Translations under genes and position numbers: made by a program
Shown: piece after piece, positions 46,675 through 54,815 of the stretch
Layout: each line of letters opens with the position of its first letter
How positions within the stretch are numbered: position 1 is the first letter of the stretch
The notes under the pieces: generated by a model
What the model was told of the DNA's origin: nothing
Databases searched by the model: none
What the model saw: the letters and a program-made list of their open reading frames with translations, nothing else
NCBI GenBank assembly: GCA_963728285.1
Contig: CAVSJR010000001.1
Span: 558,001-622,000, forward strand
Direction: 5' to 3'
DNA from: CAVSJR01 sp963728285
GTDB taxonomy: Bacteria; Actinomycetota; UBA4738; HRBIN12
Length of the DNA: 64,000 nucleotides

Positions 46675-47454
46675 GTAGGAGGGCTCGCGGGCGCCACCGT
46701 CATCGTCACCAGGCCGCACGATCAATCGGCGGAGCTCGTCACGCTCCTTCGAGATCGGGGTGCCACGCCGATCCTCGCTCCGGCGATCGAGATCGTTCCG
46801 TCACGGTCCTCGGCCCTCACGCGCGCGCTCGACGACCTGCGCGCCGGAGAGTTCGAGTGGCTCACGCTGACGAGCCGCGCGACCGTCGACGTGCTGCGTC
46901 GGCGGATGCGGCCCGGCGACGTCCGCGCCGGCGTCGCGGCGGTGGGCGAGGGGACCTCCGAGGCCTTCGCCGGCTGGACGAACCGGCGCCCGGACCTGGT
47001 TCCTCGCACGTTCACGACGGAGGCCCTCGCGCGTTCGTTCCCGCGCGGCCACGGCCGAGTGTTGTGCCCCCGGGCCGACGTCGCGCCCGCCGGGCTCGAG
47101 GAGGCGCTCGAGGCCAAGGGCTGGTCACCGCTGCGCGTCGAGGCCTATCGCACACGCATGGCGCGGGTGCTCCCGCCCGACGCCCGGGCCGCGCTGGAGG
47201 AGGGGCGGGTCCAGGCGATCACGTTCACGAGCGCCTCGACCGTCCGCGGATTCGTCGGCGCGGCTCCGACGGTGTCGGGCACCCCGAAGATCGTCTGCAT
47301 CGGGCCGGTCACGGCGCGGGAGGCGCGAGGACACGGCTTCGTCGTCGCCGCCGTCGCACGACCGCACACGATCGAGGGAGTGGTGGCGGCGCTCGAACGC
47401 GCGCTCGCGCCGAGGCCACGCTCCTCGAGTCGCGGGAGACGCCCGGGCGCCTAG
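46675..47454 (+). CDS. hemD: Uroporphyrinogen-III synthase, start codon not found
   Basis: Closes hydroxymethylbilane to uroporphyrinogen III. The sequence matches the weakly conserved HemD fold: GATVIVTRPHDQSAEL at the N-terminus, EWLTLTSRATVDVLRRR, then AITFTSASTVRGFV and IVCIGPVTAREARGHGF. A strong AGGAGG lies at 46677-46682, yet the frame contains no ATG, GTG, TTG or CTG between the hemC 3' end (46585) and residue VIVT at 46699. The GCG codon at 46687 sits where a GTG would be expected. Start position is therefore approximate. Either a base error removed it or a non-standard start is used. The stop TAG at 47452 coincides with the hemB promoter box. Confidence 0.82.
   Translation, partial: VGGLAGATVIVTRPHDQSAELVTLLRDRGATPILAPAIEIVPSRSSALTRALDDLRAGEFEWLTLTSRATVDVLRRRMRPGDVRAGVAAVGEGTSEAFAGWTNRRPDLVPRTFTTEALARSFPRGHGRVLCPRADVAPAGLEEALEAKGWSPLRVEAYRTRMARVLPPDARAALEEGRVQAITFTSASTVRGFVGAAPTVSGTPKIVCIGPVTAREARGHGFVVAAVARPHTIEGVVAALERALAPRPRSSSRGRRPGA
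46677..46682 (+). promoter_or_regulatory. AGGAGG Shine-Dalgarno sequence before hemD without a following start codon
   Basis: A perfect AGGAGG precedes the HemD coding region by 5-20 nt, but no ATG, GTG or TTG follows in frame. It marks where the start should be (about 46687-46690) and suggests a base error or non-standard start. Confidence 0.6.
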
Positions 47455-47457
47455 AAT
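47452..47457 (+). promoter_or_regulatory. TAGAAT -10 box 7 nt before hemB
   Basis: The hexamer begins with the stop codon TAG of hemD and ends seven bases before ATG 47465. It gives hemB a possible internal leaderless promoter. No Shine-Dalgarno sequence lies between the two genes. Confidence 0.5.
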
Positions 47458-47464
47458 CTCGCAC

Positions 47465-48448
47465 ATGAGCTTCCCTCGCAGCCGGCCCAGGCGGCTCCGC
47501 CGGACCCTCGCGCTTCGCTCGCTCATCCGTGAGACCGAGCTCACGCCTCGCCACCTCATCGCGCCCCTGTTCGTGAAGGAGGGCGTTCACGAGCCCGTGC
47601 CGATTCCCTCGATGCCCGGTCAGCTCCAGCACACCCTCGAATCGCTTCGGAAGGAGGCGACCGAGATCGCGGGCAAGGGCGTCACCGCGTTCATGCTGTT
47701 CGGGGTGCCGGAGGCGAAGGACCCCGAGGGGTCGCAGGCCTGGGCGGAGGAGGGGATCGCTCAGCGCGGCCTCCGGGTCCTGCGCGAGGAGCTCGGGGAC
47801 GACCACGTCGTGATCGCGGATCTCTGTCTCGACGAGTACACCGACCACGGTCACTGCGGCGTGCTCGACGAATCCGGCGATGTCGACAACGACGAGACCC
47901 TCGAGCGCTACCGGCGGATCGCCGTGGCACAGGCGTCCGCGGGGGCCCACCTCCTCGGGCCCAGCGGGATGATGGACGGCCAGGTTGCGGCGATCCGCGA
48001 CGCCCTGGACGCCGCCGGGCACGAGGACGTCGGGATCCTGGCGTACGCGGCGAAGTTCGCCTCGGCCTTCTACGGGCCGTTTCGCGACGCGGCCGAGTGC
48101 GCCCCCCGCTTCGGAGACCGCGGCGGGTACCAGATGGATCCGTCGAACGCCGATGAGGCACTTCGCGAGATTCGCGCCGATATCGACGAGGGCGCGGATA
48201 TCGTCATGGTCAAGCCCGCGCTTCCCTATCTCGACGTCATCCGTCGAGCCAAGGATGCCACTCGGTATCCATTGGCCGCCTACAACGTCAGCGGCGAGTA
48301 CGCGATGGTGAAGGCCGCGGTGGCGAACGGCTGGCTCGATGAGCGGGGAGCCACGCTCGAGGTGCTGACCTCGATCCGTCGCGCGGGAGCGGACCTGATC
48401 CTGACGTATCACGCGAAGGAAGCGGCCGACTGGCTCGCCGAGCGCTGA
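47465..48448 (+). CDS. hemB: Delta-aminolevulinic acid dehydratase (porphobilinogen synthase)
   Basis: Joins two 5-aminolevulinate molecules to porphobilinogen; 327 residues. The two Schiff-base lysines are in AYAAKFASAFYGPFRDA and IVMVKPALPYLD. The metal loop reads DLCLDEYTDHGHCG: it keeps the first and third Cys of the zinc type but has Asp in place of the second, the form I know from actinobacteria. Full length and undisturbed frame. It follows hemD by 10 bp. Its own -10 box lets it be expressed apart from hemA-C-D. Confidence 0.96.
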   Translation: MSFPRSRPRRLRRTLALRSLIRETELTPRHLIAPLFVKEGVHEPVPIPSMPGQLQHTLESLRKEATEIAGKGVTAFMLFGVPEAKDPEGSQAWAEEGIAQRGLRVLREELGDDHVVIADLCLDEYTDHGHCGVLDESGDVDNDETLERYRRIAVAQASAGAHLLGPSGMMDGQVAAIRDALDAAGHEDVGILAYAAKFASAFYGPFRDAAECAPRFGDRGGYQMDPSNADEALREIRADIDEGADIVMVKPALPYLDVIRRAKDATRYPLAAYNVSGEYAMVKAAVANGWLDERGATLEVLTSIRRAGADLILTYHAKEAADWLAER

Positions 48449-48499
48449 CCCCCGGCGAGTCCCGCGCCGCCGCCGAAGGGTCGACCGCGGTCGAGAAAG

Positions 48500-48505
48500 T
48501 ACGCT
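48500..48505 (+). promoter_or_regulatory. TACGCT -10 box 6 nt before ybhN-like gene
   Basis: Six bases separate TACGCT from ATG 48512; no Shine-Dalgarno sequence is seen. Consistent with a leaderless transcript. Confidence 0.5.
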
Positions 48506-48511
48506 GCCTCG

Positions 48512-49592
48512 ATGGATGAAATCGGGCGGGAGGTCCCTCCGCCTCGGGACCAAACGGCGTTCCGCGAGGCGGTGCGCTCGGGTCGGGGGAGGATCCTGGG
48601 ACGGATCGCGTTGCTCGCCGTCGCCCTGATCTCGCTCTACATCCTCTGGCCCGGACTGCTGAAGCTGTTCTCCGCCTGGCCGCAGCTGTTGACGATCAAC
48701 CCGATCTGGATCGTCGTCATGATCGCGGCCGAGGGAGCGAGCTTCGCCTGCCAATGGGCGCTCGTTCGCATCGCCCTCGGCACGAGGCGATGGCTCGCGA
48801 TCGCCACCGCGCAGCTCGCGGGAAACGCGTTCAGCCGGATCGTGCCCGGTGGGGCGGCCGCCGGCGGGGCGTTGCAATATCGCATGCTGACGCAGTCCGG
48901 CTTCGAGCCGACGCGCGTGGGGACGGCCCTGACCGCCTCGTCGCTCATCAGCACGGCCACGATCTTCGCCCTTCCGATGCTGGCCCTGCCGACGATCCTC
49001 CTCGGAGCGCCCGTCCCGAGCGGCCTGGCCCAGGCCACGTGGCTCGGCGCCGGCGCGTTCATCCTCTTCGTGGCCCTCGGAACCGCCCTGCTCCTGCGGG
49101 ATCGGCCGCTCATCCTCGTCGCGTCACGTGCTCCAGTGGGCGATCCGCAAGCTCCCGGGGCGACGGCGCGCCATCGAGGATCTGCCCGAGCGCCTCGTCC
49201 GCCAGCGAAACGACATCCGAAGGGACCTCGGGGCCGACTGGTGGAGGGCCCTGCTGGCGGCGGCGGGAAACTGGGGGCTCGACTATCTCGCGCTTCTGGC
49301 CGCCCTCACGGCCGTGGGGGCACGGCCGAGGCCGTCGCTCGTGCTCCTGGCCTACGTCACCTCCATCGTCCTCAGCTTCATCCCGATCACTCCGGGCGGG
49401 CTCGGATTCGTCGAGGCCGGGCTCACGGCGACCCTCGCGCTCGCCGGCGTGTCCGCGCCCGACGCCGTCCTCGCCACCCTCGCCTACCGGCTCGTCTCGT
49501 ACTGGCTCCCGATCGTGGTCGGACCGGTCGCGTACTGGTTGCACTCCTCTCGGATCAACCGGGCGGCGAACGCCTCTCCGGCCGAGGGATGA
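48512..49592 (+). CDS. YbhN/AglD-like membrane protein (LPG synthase TM family, UPF0104), frameshifted
   Basis: About 360 residues with eight or so hydrophobic helices. Family blocks are visible: NAFSRIVPGGAAAGGALQYRML near helix 3-4 and, after the break, the highly conserved SIVLSFIPITPGGLGFVEAGL, then YRLVSYWLPIVVGPV. The frame shifts by one extra base near 49125, after LILVASR. The family is the flippase/transmembrane part of lysyl-phosphatidylglycerol synthases, here without the soluble catalytic domain, and is usually annotated as unknown or as a lipid-linked transporter. It sits between hemB and hemL with no known role in heme synthesis. Confidence 0.83.
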
Positions 49593-49603
49593 CGGCGGGT
49601 CCC

Positions 49604-49609
49604 TAGAAT
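49604..49609 (+). promoter_or_regulatory. TAGAAT -10 box 7 nt before hemL
   Basis: TAGAAT lies in the 24-bp gap after the ybhN-like gene and ends seven bases before ATG 49617. No Shine-Dalgarno sequence is present, so hemL is probably transcribed as a leaderless mRNA. Confidence 0.55.
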
Positions 49610-49616
49610 CAGCGAC

Positions 49617-50894
49617 ATGCGATCGGAGGAGCTGTTCGAGCGCGCGCGGCGCGTGATCCCCGGGGGGGTCGATTCGCCGGTCCGGGCGTTCGGCGCCGTC
49701 GGCGGCACCCCCATCTTCTTCGAGCGAGGCGAGGGCGCCGAGCTCGTCGACGTCGACGGCGCTCGCTACGTGGACTTCGTGCAGTCGTGGGGAGCCAACC
49801 TGTTCGGACACGCCCGCCCGGAGATCGTCGAGGCGGCGAGCGCCGCGGCCGCGCGCGGAACGTCCTTCGGCGCCCCGACCGAGGGCGAGGTCCGCCTCGC
49901 GGAGCTCATCACGCGCGCGATGCCCGCGGTGGAGATGGTGAGGATCGTCTCGAGCGGGACCGAGGCGGCCATGAGCGCGGTCCGGCTCGCGCGCGGATTC
50001 ACGGGACGGGAGCGGATCCTGAAGTTCGAGGGGTGCTACCACGGTCACTCCGATTCGCTGCTCGCGAAGGGCGCCGGCTCGGGCGTCGCGACGTTCGGCA
50101 TCCCCGGGTCCCCCGGCGTGACGGAGGGATCAGCCCGCGACACGATCACCGCCCCCTACAACGACGCCGGCGCCGTGGACGCGGTGTTCGCGGAGCAGGG
50201 GGAGCACATCGCGGCCGTGATCGTGGAGCCGGTCGCCGCGAACATGGGCGTGGTGCCCCCGGACCCTGCCTTCCTCGACGAGCTCCGCGGCGCCTGCGAC
50301 CGCTCCGGGGCGCTCTTGATCTTCGACGAGGTCGTCACCGGGTTCCGGATGGCGCTCGGCGGAGCCCAGGCCGTCTACGGCGTCCGGCCCGACCTGACCG
50401 TCCTCGGCAAGGTGATGGGCGGAGGGTTCCCGTGTGCCGCGTTCGGCGGGCGCGGCGACGTCATGGAGCGGCTCGCCCCGACCGGGCCCGTGTATCAGGC
50501 GGGGACGCTGTCCGGAAACCCGGTCGCCGTGGCCGCCGGGATCGCGGCGCTGGAGCTCGCCGCGGAGCGGGATCCGTATCCGGAGCTGACGGCCACCGCC
50601 GAGACGATGCAGAAGGAGCTCGACACCATCTTCGCCGAGGCCGGGCTGGCCGCGACGATCAACCGCGCGGCGTCGATGTTCAGCGTCTTCTTCTCAGGGG
50701 AACCCGTGCGCGACTATGCCGGCGCCGCCCGGGCGGATCATCGCCGATACGCGGCGTTCTTCCACGCAATGCTGGACCAGGGCATCTACCTCCCGCCGAG
50801 CGGCTATGAGCTGTGGACGTTGAGCGCCGCCCACGGAGGGCGCGAGGTGGATCGAACGCTGGCCGCGGCGCGGGCCGCCGCCCGTGTCCGGTAG
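49617..50894 (+). CDS. hemL: Glutamate-1-semialdehyde 2,1-aminomutase
   Basis: PLP-dependent enzyme that converts the HemA product to 5-aminolevulinate; 425 residues. Class III aminotransferase features are present: VRIVSSGTEAAMSAVRLARG, the Asp of LIFDEVVTGFR, and the Schiff-base Lys in TVLGKVMGGGFPCAAFGG. The N-terminus (ARRVIPGGVDSPVRAFGAVGG) is diagnostic of HemL rather than other aminotransferases. The frame is intact. With hemA, C, D and B this window holds the complete path from glutamyl-tRNA to uroporphyrinogen III; hemE is not in the window. Confidence 0.96.
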   Translation: MRSEELFERARRVIPGGVDSPVRAFGAVGGTPIFFERGEGAELVDVDGARYVDFVQSWGANLFGHARPEIVEAASAAAARGTSFGAPTEGEVRLAELITRAMPAVEMVRIVSSGTEAAMSAVRLARGFTGRERILKFEGCYHGHSDSLLAKGAGSGVATFGIPGSPGVTEGSARDTITAPYNDAGAVDAVFAEQGEHIAAVIVEPVAANMGVVPPDPAFLDELRGACDRSGALLIFDEVVTGFRMALGGAQAVYGVRPDLTVLGKVMGGGFPCAAFGGRGDVMERLAPTGPVYQAGTLSGNPVAVAAGIAALELAAERDPYPELTATAETMQKELDTIFAEAGLAATINRAASMFSVFFSGEPVRDYAGAARADHRRYAAFFHAMLDQGIYLPPSGYELWTLSAAHGGREVDRTLAAARAAARVR

Positions 50895-50909
50895 GTCCGC
50901 GCCCGCGGC

Positions 50910-50915
50910 TACCAT
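50910..50915 (+). promoter_or_regulatory. TACCAT -10 box 7 nt before add
   Basis: TACCAT ends seven bases before ATG 50923 and no Shine-Dalgarno sequence is present. It favours ATG 50923 over the frame's earlier start at 50884. Confidence 0.5.
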
Positions 50916-50922
50916 CGCGCCG

Positions 50923-51924
50923 ATGCGATTTCCGAAGATCGAGCTTCACGTGCACCTCGAGGGCACCGTCCGCCCCGGCACGCTCCTCGAGATCGCCCGA
51001 AGGAACGACGTGGGACTGCCCGTCGACACCGTCGAGGGGCTCGGCTCGCTCTATGCCTTTCGCGACTTCGCTCACTTCATCGACGTCTGGACCATGACGA
51101 CCCGCGCCCTGCGAACGGAGCGCGACTTCCGCCAGGTCGTCGTCGAATACGCAGGGGACGCCGCACGACACGGCGCCGTCTACATCGAGGGGATCTTCTC
51201 GCCGGCCGAGCGCGTGAAGTACGGGCCGTCGTGGGATGAGGTGTTCTCCGGATTCTGCGACGGAGCGCAGGAGGCCGGCGAGCGCTTCGGGGTGGAGGTT
51301 CGGCTCACGCCCGACATCCCGAGGGACCTCGAGGACGACCCGTTGGAGGGCGCCGAGCTGACCGTCCGGTACGCGTCGAGATATCGCGATCGAGGGGTGG
51401 TCGGGATCGGACTCGGGGGACTGGAGGCGGAGCACCCGCCCGAGCCGTTCGCGCCGGCCTTCCGCCGAGCGAGGGAGCTCGGACTCGGATCCGTACCCCA
51501 CGCCGGCGAGGCCGCCGGCGTCGGCTCGGTTCGCGGTGCGCTGGACGTCCTCGCGCCCGACCGGCTGCGTCACGGGATCCGGGCCGTCGACGACCCGGCG
51601 GTCGTTCGCGAGCTCGCGGAGCGGCGCATCGTCCTCGACGTGTGCCCGACGTCGAACCTGCGAACGGGGAGCGTGCCCTCGCTCGCGGAGCACCCGCTCC
51701 CCCGCCTCATCGACGCCGGCGTCCCCTGCTCGCTCGGCACGGACGATCCCGCCATGTTCGACACCGACCTCGACCGGGAGCACGAGACGGCTCGAGCGAT
51801 GGGGGTCGACGCGCGCGCGCTCTACGACGCGGGGGTCGAGGGAGCCCTGTGCGACGAGCTCACGAAGGAGCGCCTTCGCGCCCTCGCCGATGTGAGCGAG
51901 TGGCCGGCGACCCCGACCGGCTGA
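50923..51924 (+). CDS. add: Adenosine deaminase family protein
   Basis: A 333-residue TIM-barrel metallohydrolase that deaminates adenosine, or possibly adenine or a related purine. The metal ligands are HVHLEG near the N-terminus, the His of VPHAGEAAG with the catalytic Glu two residues on, and the Asp pair of CSLGTDDPAMF. The substrate-recognition segment LRHGIRAVDDP is typical. ATG 50923 is chosen because the conserved fold begins at once (RFPKIELHVHLEG) and a -10 box lies at leaderless distance. It follows hemL by 28 bp but probably belongs to purine salvage, not heme synthesis. Confidence 0.92.
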   Translation: MRFPKIELHVHLEGTVRPGTLLEIARRNDVGLPVDTVEGLGSLYAFRDFAHFIDVWTMTTRALRTERDFRQVVVEYAGDAARHGAVYIEGIFSPAERVKYGPSWDEVFSGFCDGAQEAGERFGVEVRLTPDIPRDLEDDPLEGAELTVRYASRYRDRGVVGIGLGGLEAEHPPEPFAPAFRRARELGLGSVPHAGEAAGVGSVRGALDVLAPDRLRHGIRAVDDPAVVRELAERRIVLDVCPTSNLRTGSVPSLAEHPLPRLIDAGVPCSLGTDDPAMFDTDLDREHETARAMGVDARALYDAGVEGALCDELTKERLRALADVSEWPATPTG

Positions 51925-52092
51925 GCGCGGTCCGGTCCCTACCGAGGGCGGCCGCGGTTCGGGCGGCCTTCGAATGCATGCGACGGACACCGCACCGGCG
52001 GTCGATCCCGGCCTCCCCCAAGAGGATCAGCCGCCGGGCGGTGCCTCGTCGAGGCCCACGCGCCGCGGCACCCCGCTCGTCCGATCAGGCGA

Positions 52093-52557
52093 TCAGACGA
52101 GTTGGAGGTGCGGGGCGCGCGACTCGTGGACCTCTTCCGCGCTCTCGTCGTCGAGGCCGACGCAGATCGTGCCGACCGGTCGTCCGCCGGCACGCTGCAG
52201 AGGCGATACCCAGCAGTGGAACGTCCGGCCTCGCCCGCGGATGCGGAACGTGGTGGCCTTCCCTCGCAACGCTCGCAGATGCGCGGCGAGCACCTCGATC
52301 TCCACCTCCTCGGCCTCGAACAGGTCGAAGAGCGTCTTCCCCGTGAATCGATCCGGTGGCAGCCCGAGGTGCAGGACACCCGGCGCCGGCGAAGAGGTGA
52401 AGCCCAGCTCTCCATCCGTCGTCCAGAAGACCATCGGGAAGCGGTCCACCACGATCTGCGGTTCAGCGTCGGATGCACGCGGTGACTCCGGCCTCGAACC
52501 CGAGGTCGACGGCGGGGCATCATCGATCGTGATGCCTCGGAGCTCCCATTGCTTCAT
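52093..52557 (-). CDS. Single PAS-domain protein
   Basis: About 154 residues. After a polar N-terminus (MKQWELRGITIDD...) comes one PAS domain: FPMVFWTTDGELGFTSSPAP, LFEAEEVEIEVLAAHL, TFRIRGRGRTFHCWVSPLQ and GTICVGLDDES. There is no kinase, cyclase or DNA-binding domain. ATG 52557 is the start: GGGGAG lies about 9-11 nt upstream and the longer frame adds nothing conserved. Stand-alone PAS proteins can act as ligand-binding or docking partners of kinases. Neighbours are unrelated (add, VOC protein), with 168 and 189 bp of non-coding sequence on each side in which I see no further signal. Confidence 0.75.
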   Translation of the reverse strand: MKQWELRGITIDDAPPSTSGSRPESPRASDAEPQIVVDRFPMVFWTTDGELGFTSSPAPGVLHLGLPPDRFTGKTLFDLFEAEEVEIEVLAAHLRALRGKATTFRIRGRGRTFHCWVSPLQRAGGRPVGTICVGLDDESAEEVHESRAPHLQLV

Positions 52558-52746
52558 TCCGTTCTCCCCTCGTCGTGCGCAGCCCACACGGTAGGCCGGG
52601 GCCCACGAGAGGGGTATCGGCGCACCGGGCGATTCCTTCGACACCGTGCGGGGGGACATCCCGTGTCGGCCGGCAACGGACCGAAGGTCGATGATCGCTC
52701 CGCATCCGGTACGGGGCCATCTTCCCTACAGCAACGGCGGTGCGGT

Positions 52747-53145
52747 TCAGGCCTCCCCTCGCACCACGCAGAACTCGTTGCCCTCGGGGTCGGCCAGGAC
52801 CACGAACACGTCCTCGGGGTCGTCCGAACGCCAAAGCCGGACGGCGCCGAGGGCCTCCAGGCGCGACGCCTCGGTCTCCTCGTCCGACGAGGCGAGATCC
52901 AGATGCACTCGGTTCTTCACGGCCTTGGACTCCGGCACGCGCTGAAACGCGACCGCGACGCCCTCGCCGGTCAGCCTGACCCAGTCCAGCTCGCCAGCGT
53001 CGGCCTCCGAGCGAAGGTCGGCCCAGTCCTCGGGCCCCTCGGACGGTTGATAGCCGAGGGCGTCGGCCCAGAATCGAGCGAGCCGGTGCGGATCGCGACA
53101 GTCGATCACGACGGTCGTGATTCCGAGCCCCGTCATGGACGTCAT
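52747..53145 (-). CDS. VOC-superfamily (glyoxalase-like) protein
   Basis: A 132-residue protein of the vicinal-oxygen-chelate fold with paired beta-alpha-beta modules. Landmarks are VVIDCRDPHRLARFWADALGY at the N-terminus, RVHLDLASSDEETEASRLEALGA in the second module, and VVLADPEGNEFCVVRG at the end. It belongs to the actinobacterial group often called glyoxalase/bleomycin-resistance-like, whose substrates are mostly unknown. ATG 53145 overlaps the stop of ftcD (ATGA), so both are co-translated. A link to histidine or folate metabolism is possible only through that context. Confidence 0.85.
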   Translation of the reverse strand: MTSMTGLGITTVVIDCRDPHRLARFWADALGYQPSEGPEDWADLRSEADAGELDWVRLTGEGVAVAFQRVPESKAVKNRVHLDLASSDEETEASRLEALGAVRLWRSDDPEDVFVVLADPEGNEFCVVRGEA

Positions 53146-54701
53146 TCTGCCAGTCGGTCGTGGAACGCGCGGTCGGCGTGGGCGAGCAGATCGGTCACGC
53201 CCGTGGTGAGCTCGGCCACCTCCGAGCGGAGCCGTTCGACGGCGGCCGGATCCCGGAGCGAGCCGAGGTTGATCTCGACGTTGTAGATCGCGCTGCGCGC
53301 CGATGCCGCGAGTACCTGGGCGCCGGCCGCTCCGTCGGAGGCGGCATTGGGATTGCCGGACTCGATGGCCTCGATCGAGAGCGCCAGGACGTCGAGGGCA
53401 AGCCTGGCGACGCGGAGCGGAACATCGGCGGCCTCGGTGGACGCGGTCCCGAGGGCGTCCGAGCGCGCGGTCCTCTCCTCCTCCGTCCCCCTCGGCATCT
53501 TCATCGCGGCCATCACCCGATCGAACGCCTCCGCATCGCGATCCGCGAGGGCGAGGAAGCGTTCCCTCGCGTCGTCCGCCCGGCGGATGAGCTCCTCGAA
53601 CCGAGCAGCAACCGCCTCGTACTTCTGCTTGCCGACCGTGAGGCGCCCGACCATCGCAACGAGCGCGGCCCCCATCGCGCCCGCGACCGCCGCGGCGCTT
53701 CCGCCCCCGGGCGTGGGATGCTCGCCGGCCACTCCCTCGAGGAATCCCTCGATCGCGTCCGAGCCGATGGCGGGCGTCCTCGCGCGGCTCACGAGCCGCT
53801 CCAGGATCTGCTCCTCGGGGTCGAACCCGCCGTCGAGCGCGAGGAGGTCCCGGGCGGCATCGTCGAGCGCCGCCTGCGGAACGAGTCCGACGATCTCACC
53901 CTCCACCACCTCCATGCCGCGGAGGGCCGCCTCGGCCTTGACGGCCTCGAAGGCCGCGCCGATGCCGGTCGCCTCGTGGTCGACGAGGTTCATCGACACC
54001 TGCACCAGTCCACGCTCGGGGACGGCGAAGCCGATGGCCCGCACCGCCGGGAGGCCCCCGGAGGATTCGCGGACGCTGCGCGCGATCTCCTTCGCGCCGC
54101 CCTCCTCGCCGGACAGATACATGTTGAACGCGATCAGCGGCTTGCGGGCGCCGACGGCCACGGCACCGGCCGACCCGATCTCGTGCGGGCCGAAGTCCGG
54201 GAGGCGCTCGCCTCGCTCCACGTCGGCGCGCAGCCCCTCGAACTGTCCCCTGCGAACCTCGGCGAGGCTGGCCCGGTCGGGGGTCATCGCCGCCCGGTCG
54301 TAGAGGTACACGGGCACGCGAAGCGACTCGGCCAGCTCCTCCGCGAACTCGCGCGCGAGCTCCACGCACTCCCGCATCGACATCCCGCGGACCGGGACGA
54401 AGGGGATGACGTCGACCGCCCCCATGCGCGGATGGCTCCCGACGTGCGCATCCATGTCGATCAGCTCGATCGCCTTCGCGGCTCCCGCCATGGCGCTGCG
54501 GCGCACGGCATCGGGATCGCCCACGAGCGTGCAGTCGAGCCGGTTGTGATCCGGGTCGGACTGCCGGTTCAGCAGCACGGCTCCCGGCACGCGCAGCGCG
54601 GACACGATCTCCTCGATGACGTCGGCGCGGCGTCCCTCGCTGAAGTTGGGGACGATCTCGACGAGCGGGGGTTCCCGCCTCGCGTCCCGAGCATCGCTCA
54701 T
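53142..54701 (-). CDS. ftcD: Fused glutamate formiminotransferase / formimidoyl-THF cyclodeaminase
   Basis: Bifunctional enzyme of about 519 residues. The N-terminal 300 residues are the formiminotransferase that moves the formimino group from formiminoglutamate to tetrahydrofolate: EIVPNFSEGRR, the catalytic His region DAHVGSHPRMGAVDVIPFVP, and GLVQVSMNLVDH. The C-terminal 210 residues are the cyclodeaminase: PTPGGGSAAAVAGAMGAALVAMV and the helical bundle that follows. The fused form is known from animals and some bacteria. ATG 54701 follows GGGAGG; GTG 54716 is an alternative five codons upstream. It serves histidine degradation and one-carbon supply; hut genes are not in the window. Confidence 0.93.
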   Translation of the reverse strand: MSDARDARREPPLVEIVPNFSEGRRADVIEEIVSALRVPGAVLLNRQSDPDHNRLDCTLVGDPDAVRRSAMAGAAKAIELIDMDAHVGSHPRMGAVDVIPFVPVRGMSMRECVELAREFAEELAESLRVPVYLYDRAAMTPDRASLAEVRRGQFEGLRADVERGERLPDFGPHEIGSAGAVAVGARKPLIAFNMYLSGEEGGAKEIARSVRESSGGLPAVRAIGFAVPERGLVQVSMNLVDHEATGIGAAFEAVKAEAALRGMEVVEGEIVGLVPQAALDDAARDLLALDGGFDPEEQILERLVSRARTPAIGSDAIEGFLEGVAGEHPTPGGGSAAAVAGAMGAALVAMVGRLTVGKQKYEAVAARFEELIRRADDARERFLALADRDAEAFDRVMAAMKMPRGTEEERTARSDALGTASTEAADVPLRVARLALDVLALSIEAIESGNPNAASDGAAGAQVLAASARSAIYNVEINLGSLRDPAAVERLRSEVAELTTGVTDLLAHADRAFHDRLAE

Positions 54702-54815
54702 CGTCGCGCCATCCACCTCCCGGGTCGTCGCGATGCGGTTCCTCCCCGCACGGCCGGAGGGACACGATAGCCCCGGCCGTGGAGTCGCGGCAGCTTCGCG
54801 GGCCCGAGCCGCCCC

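Noticed and set aside
51974..52594. 206-residue plus-strand frame over the PAS gene
   Set aside because: No ribosome site and no recognisable domain; the minus strand has a PAS domain with a good Shine-Dalgarno sequence.
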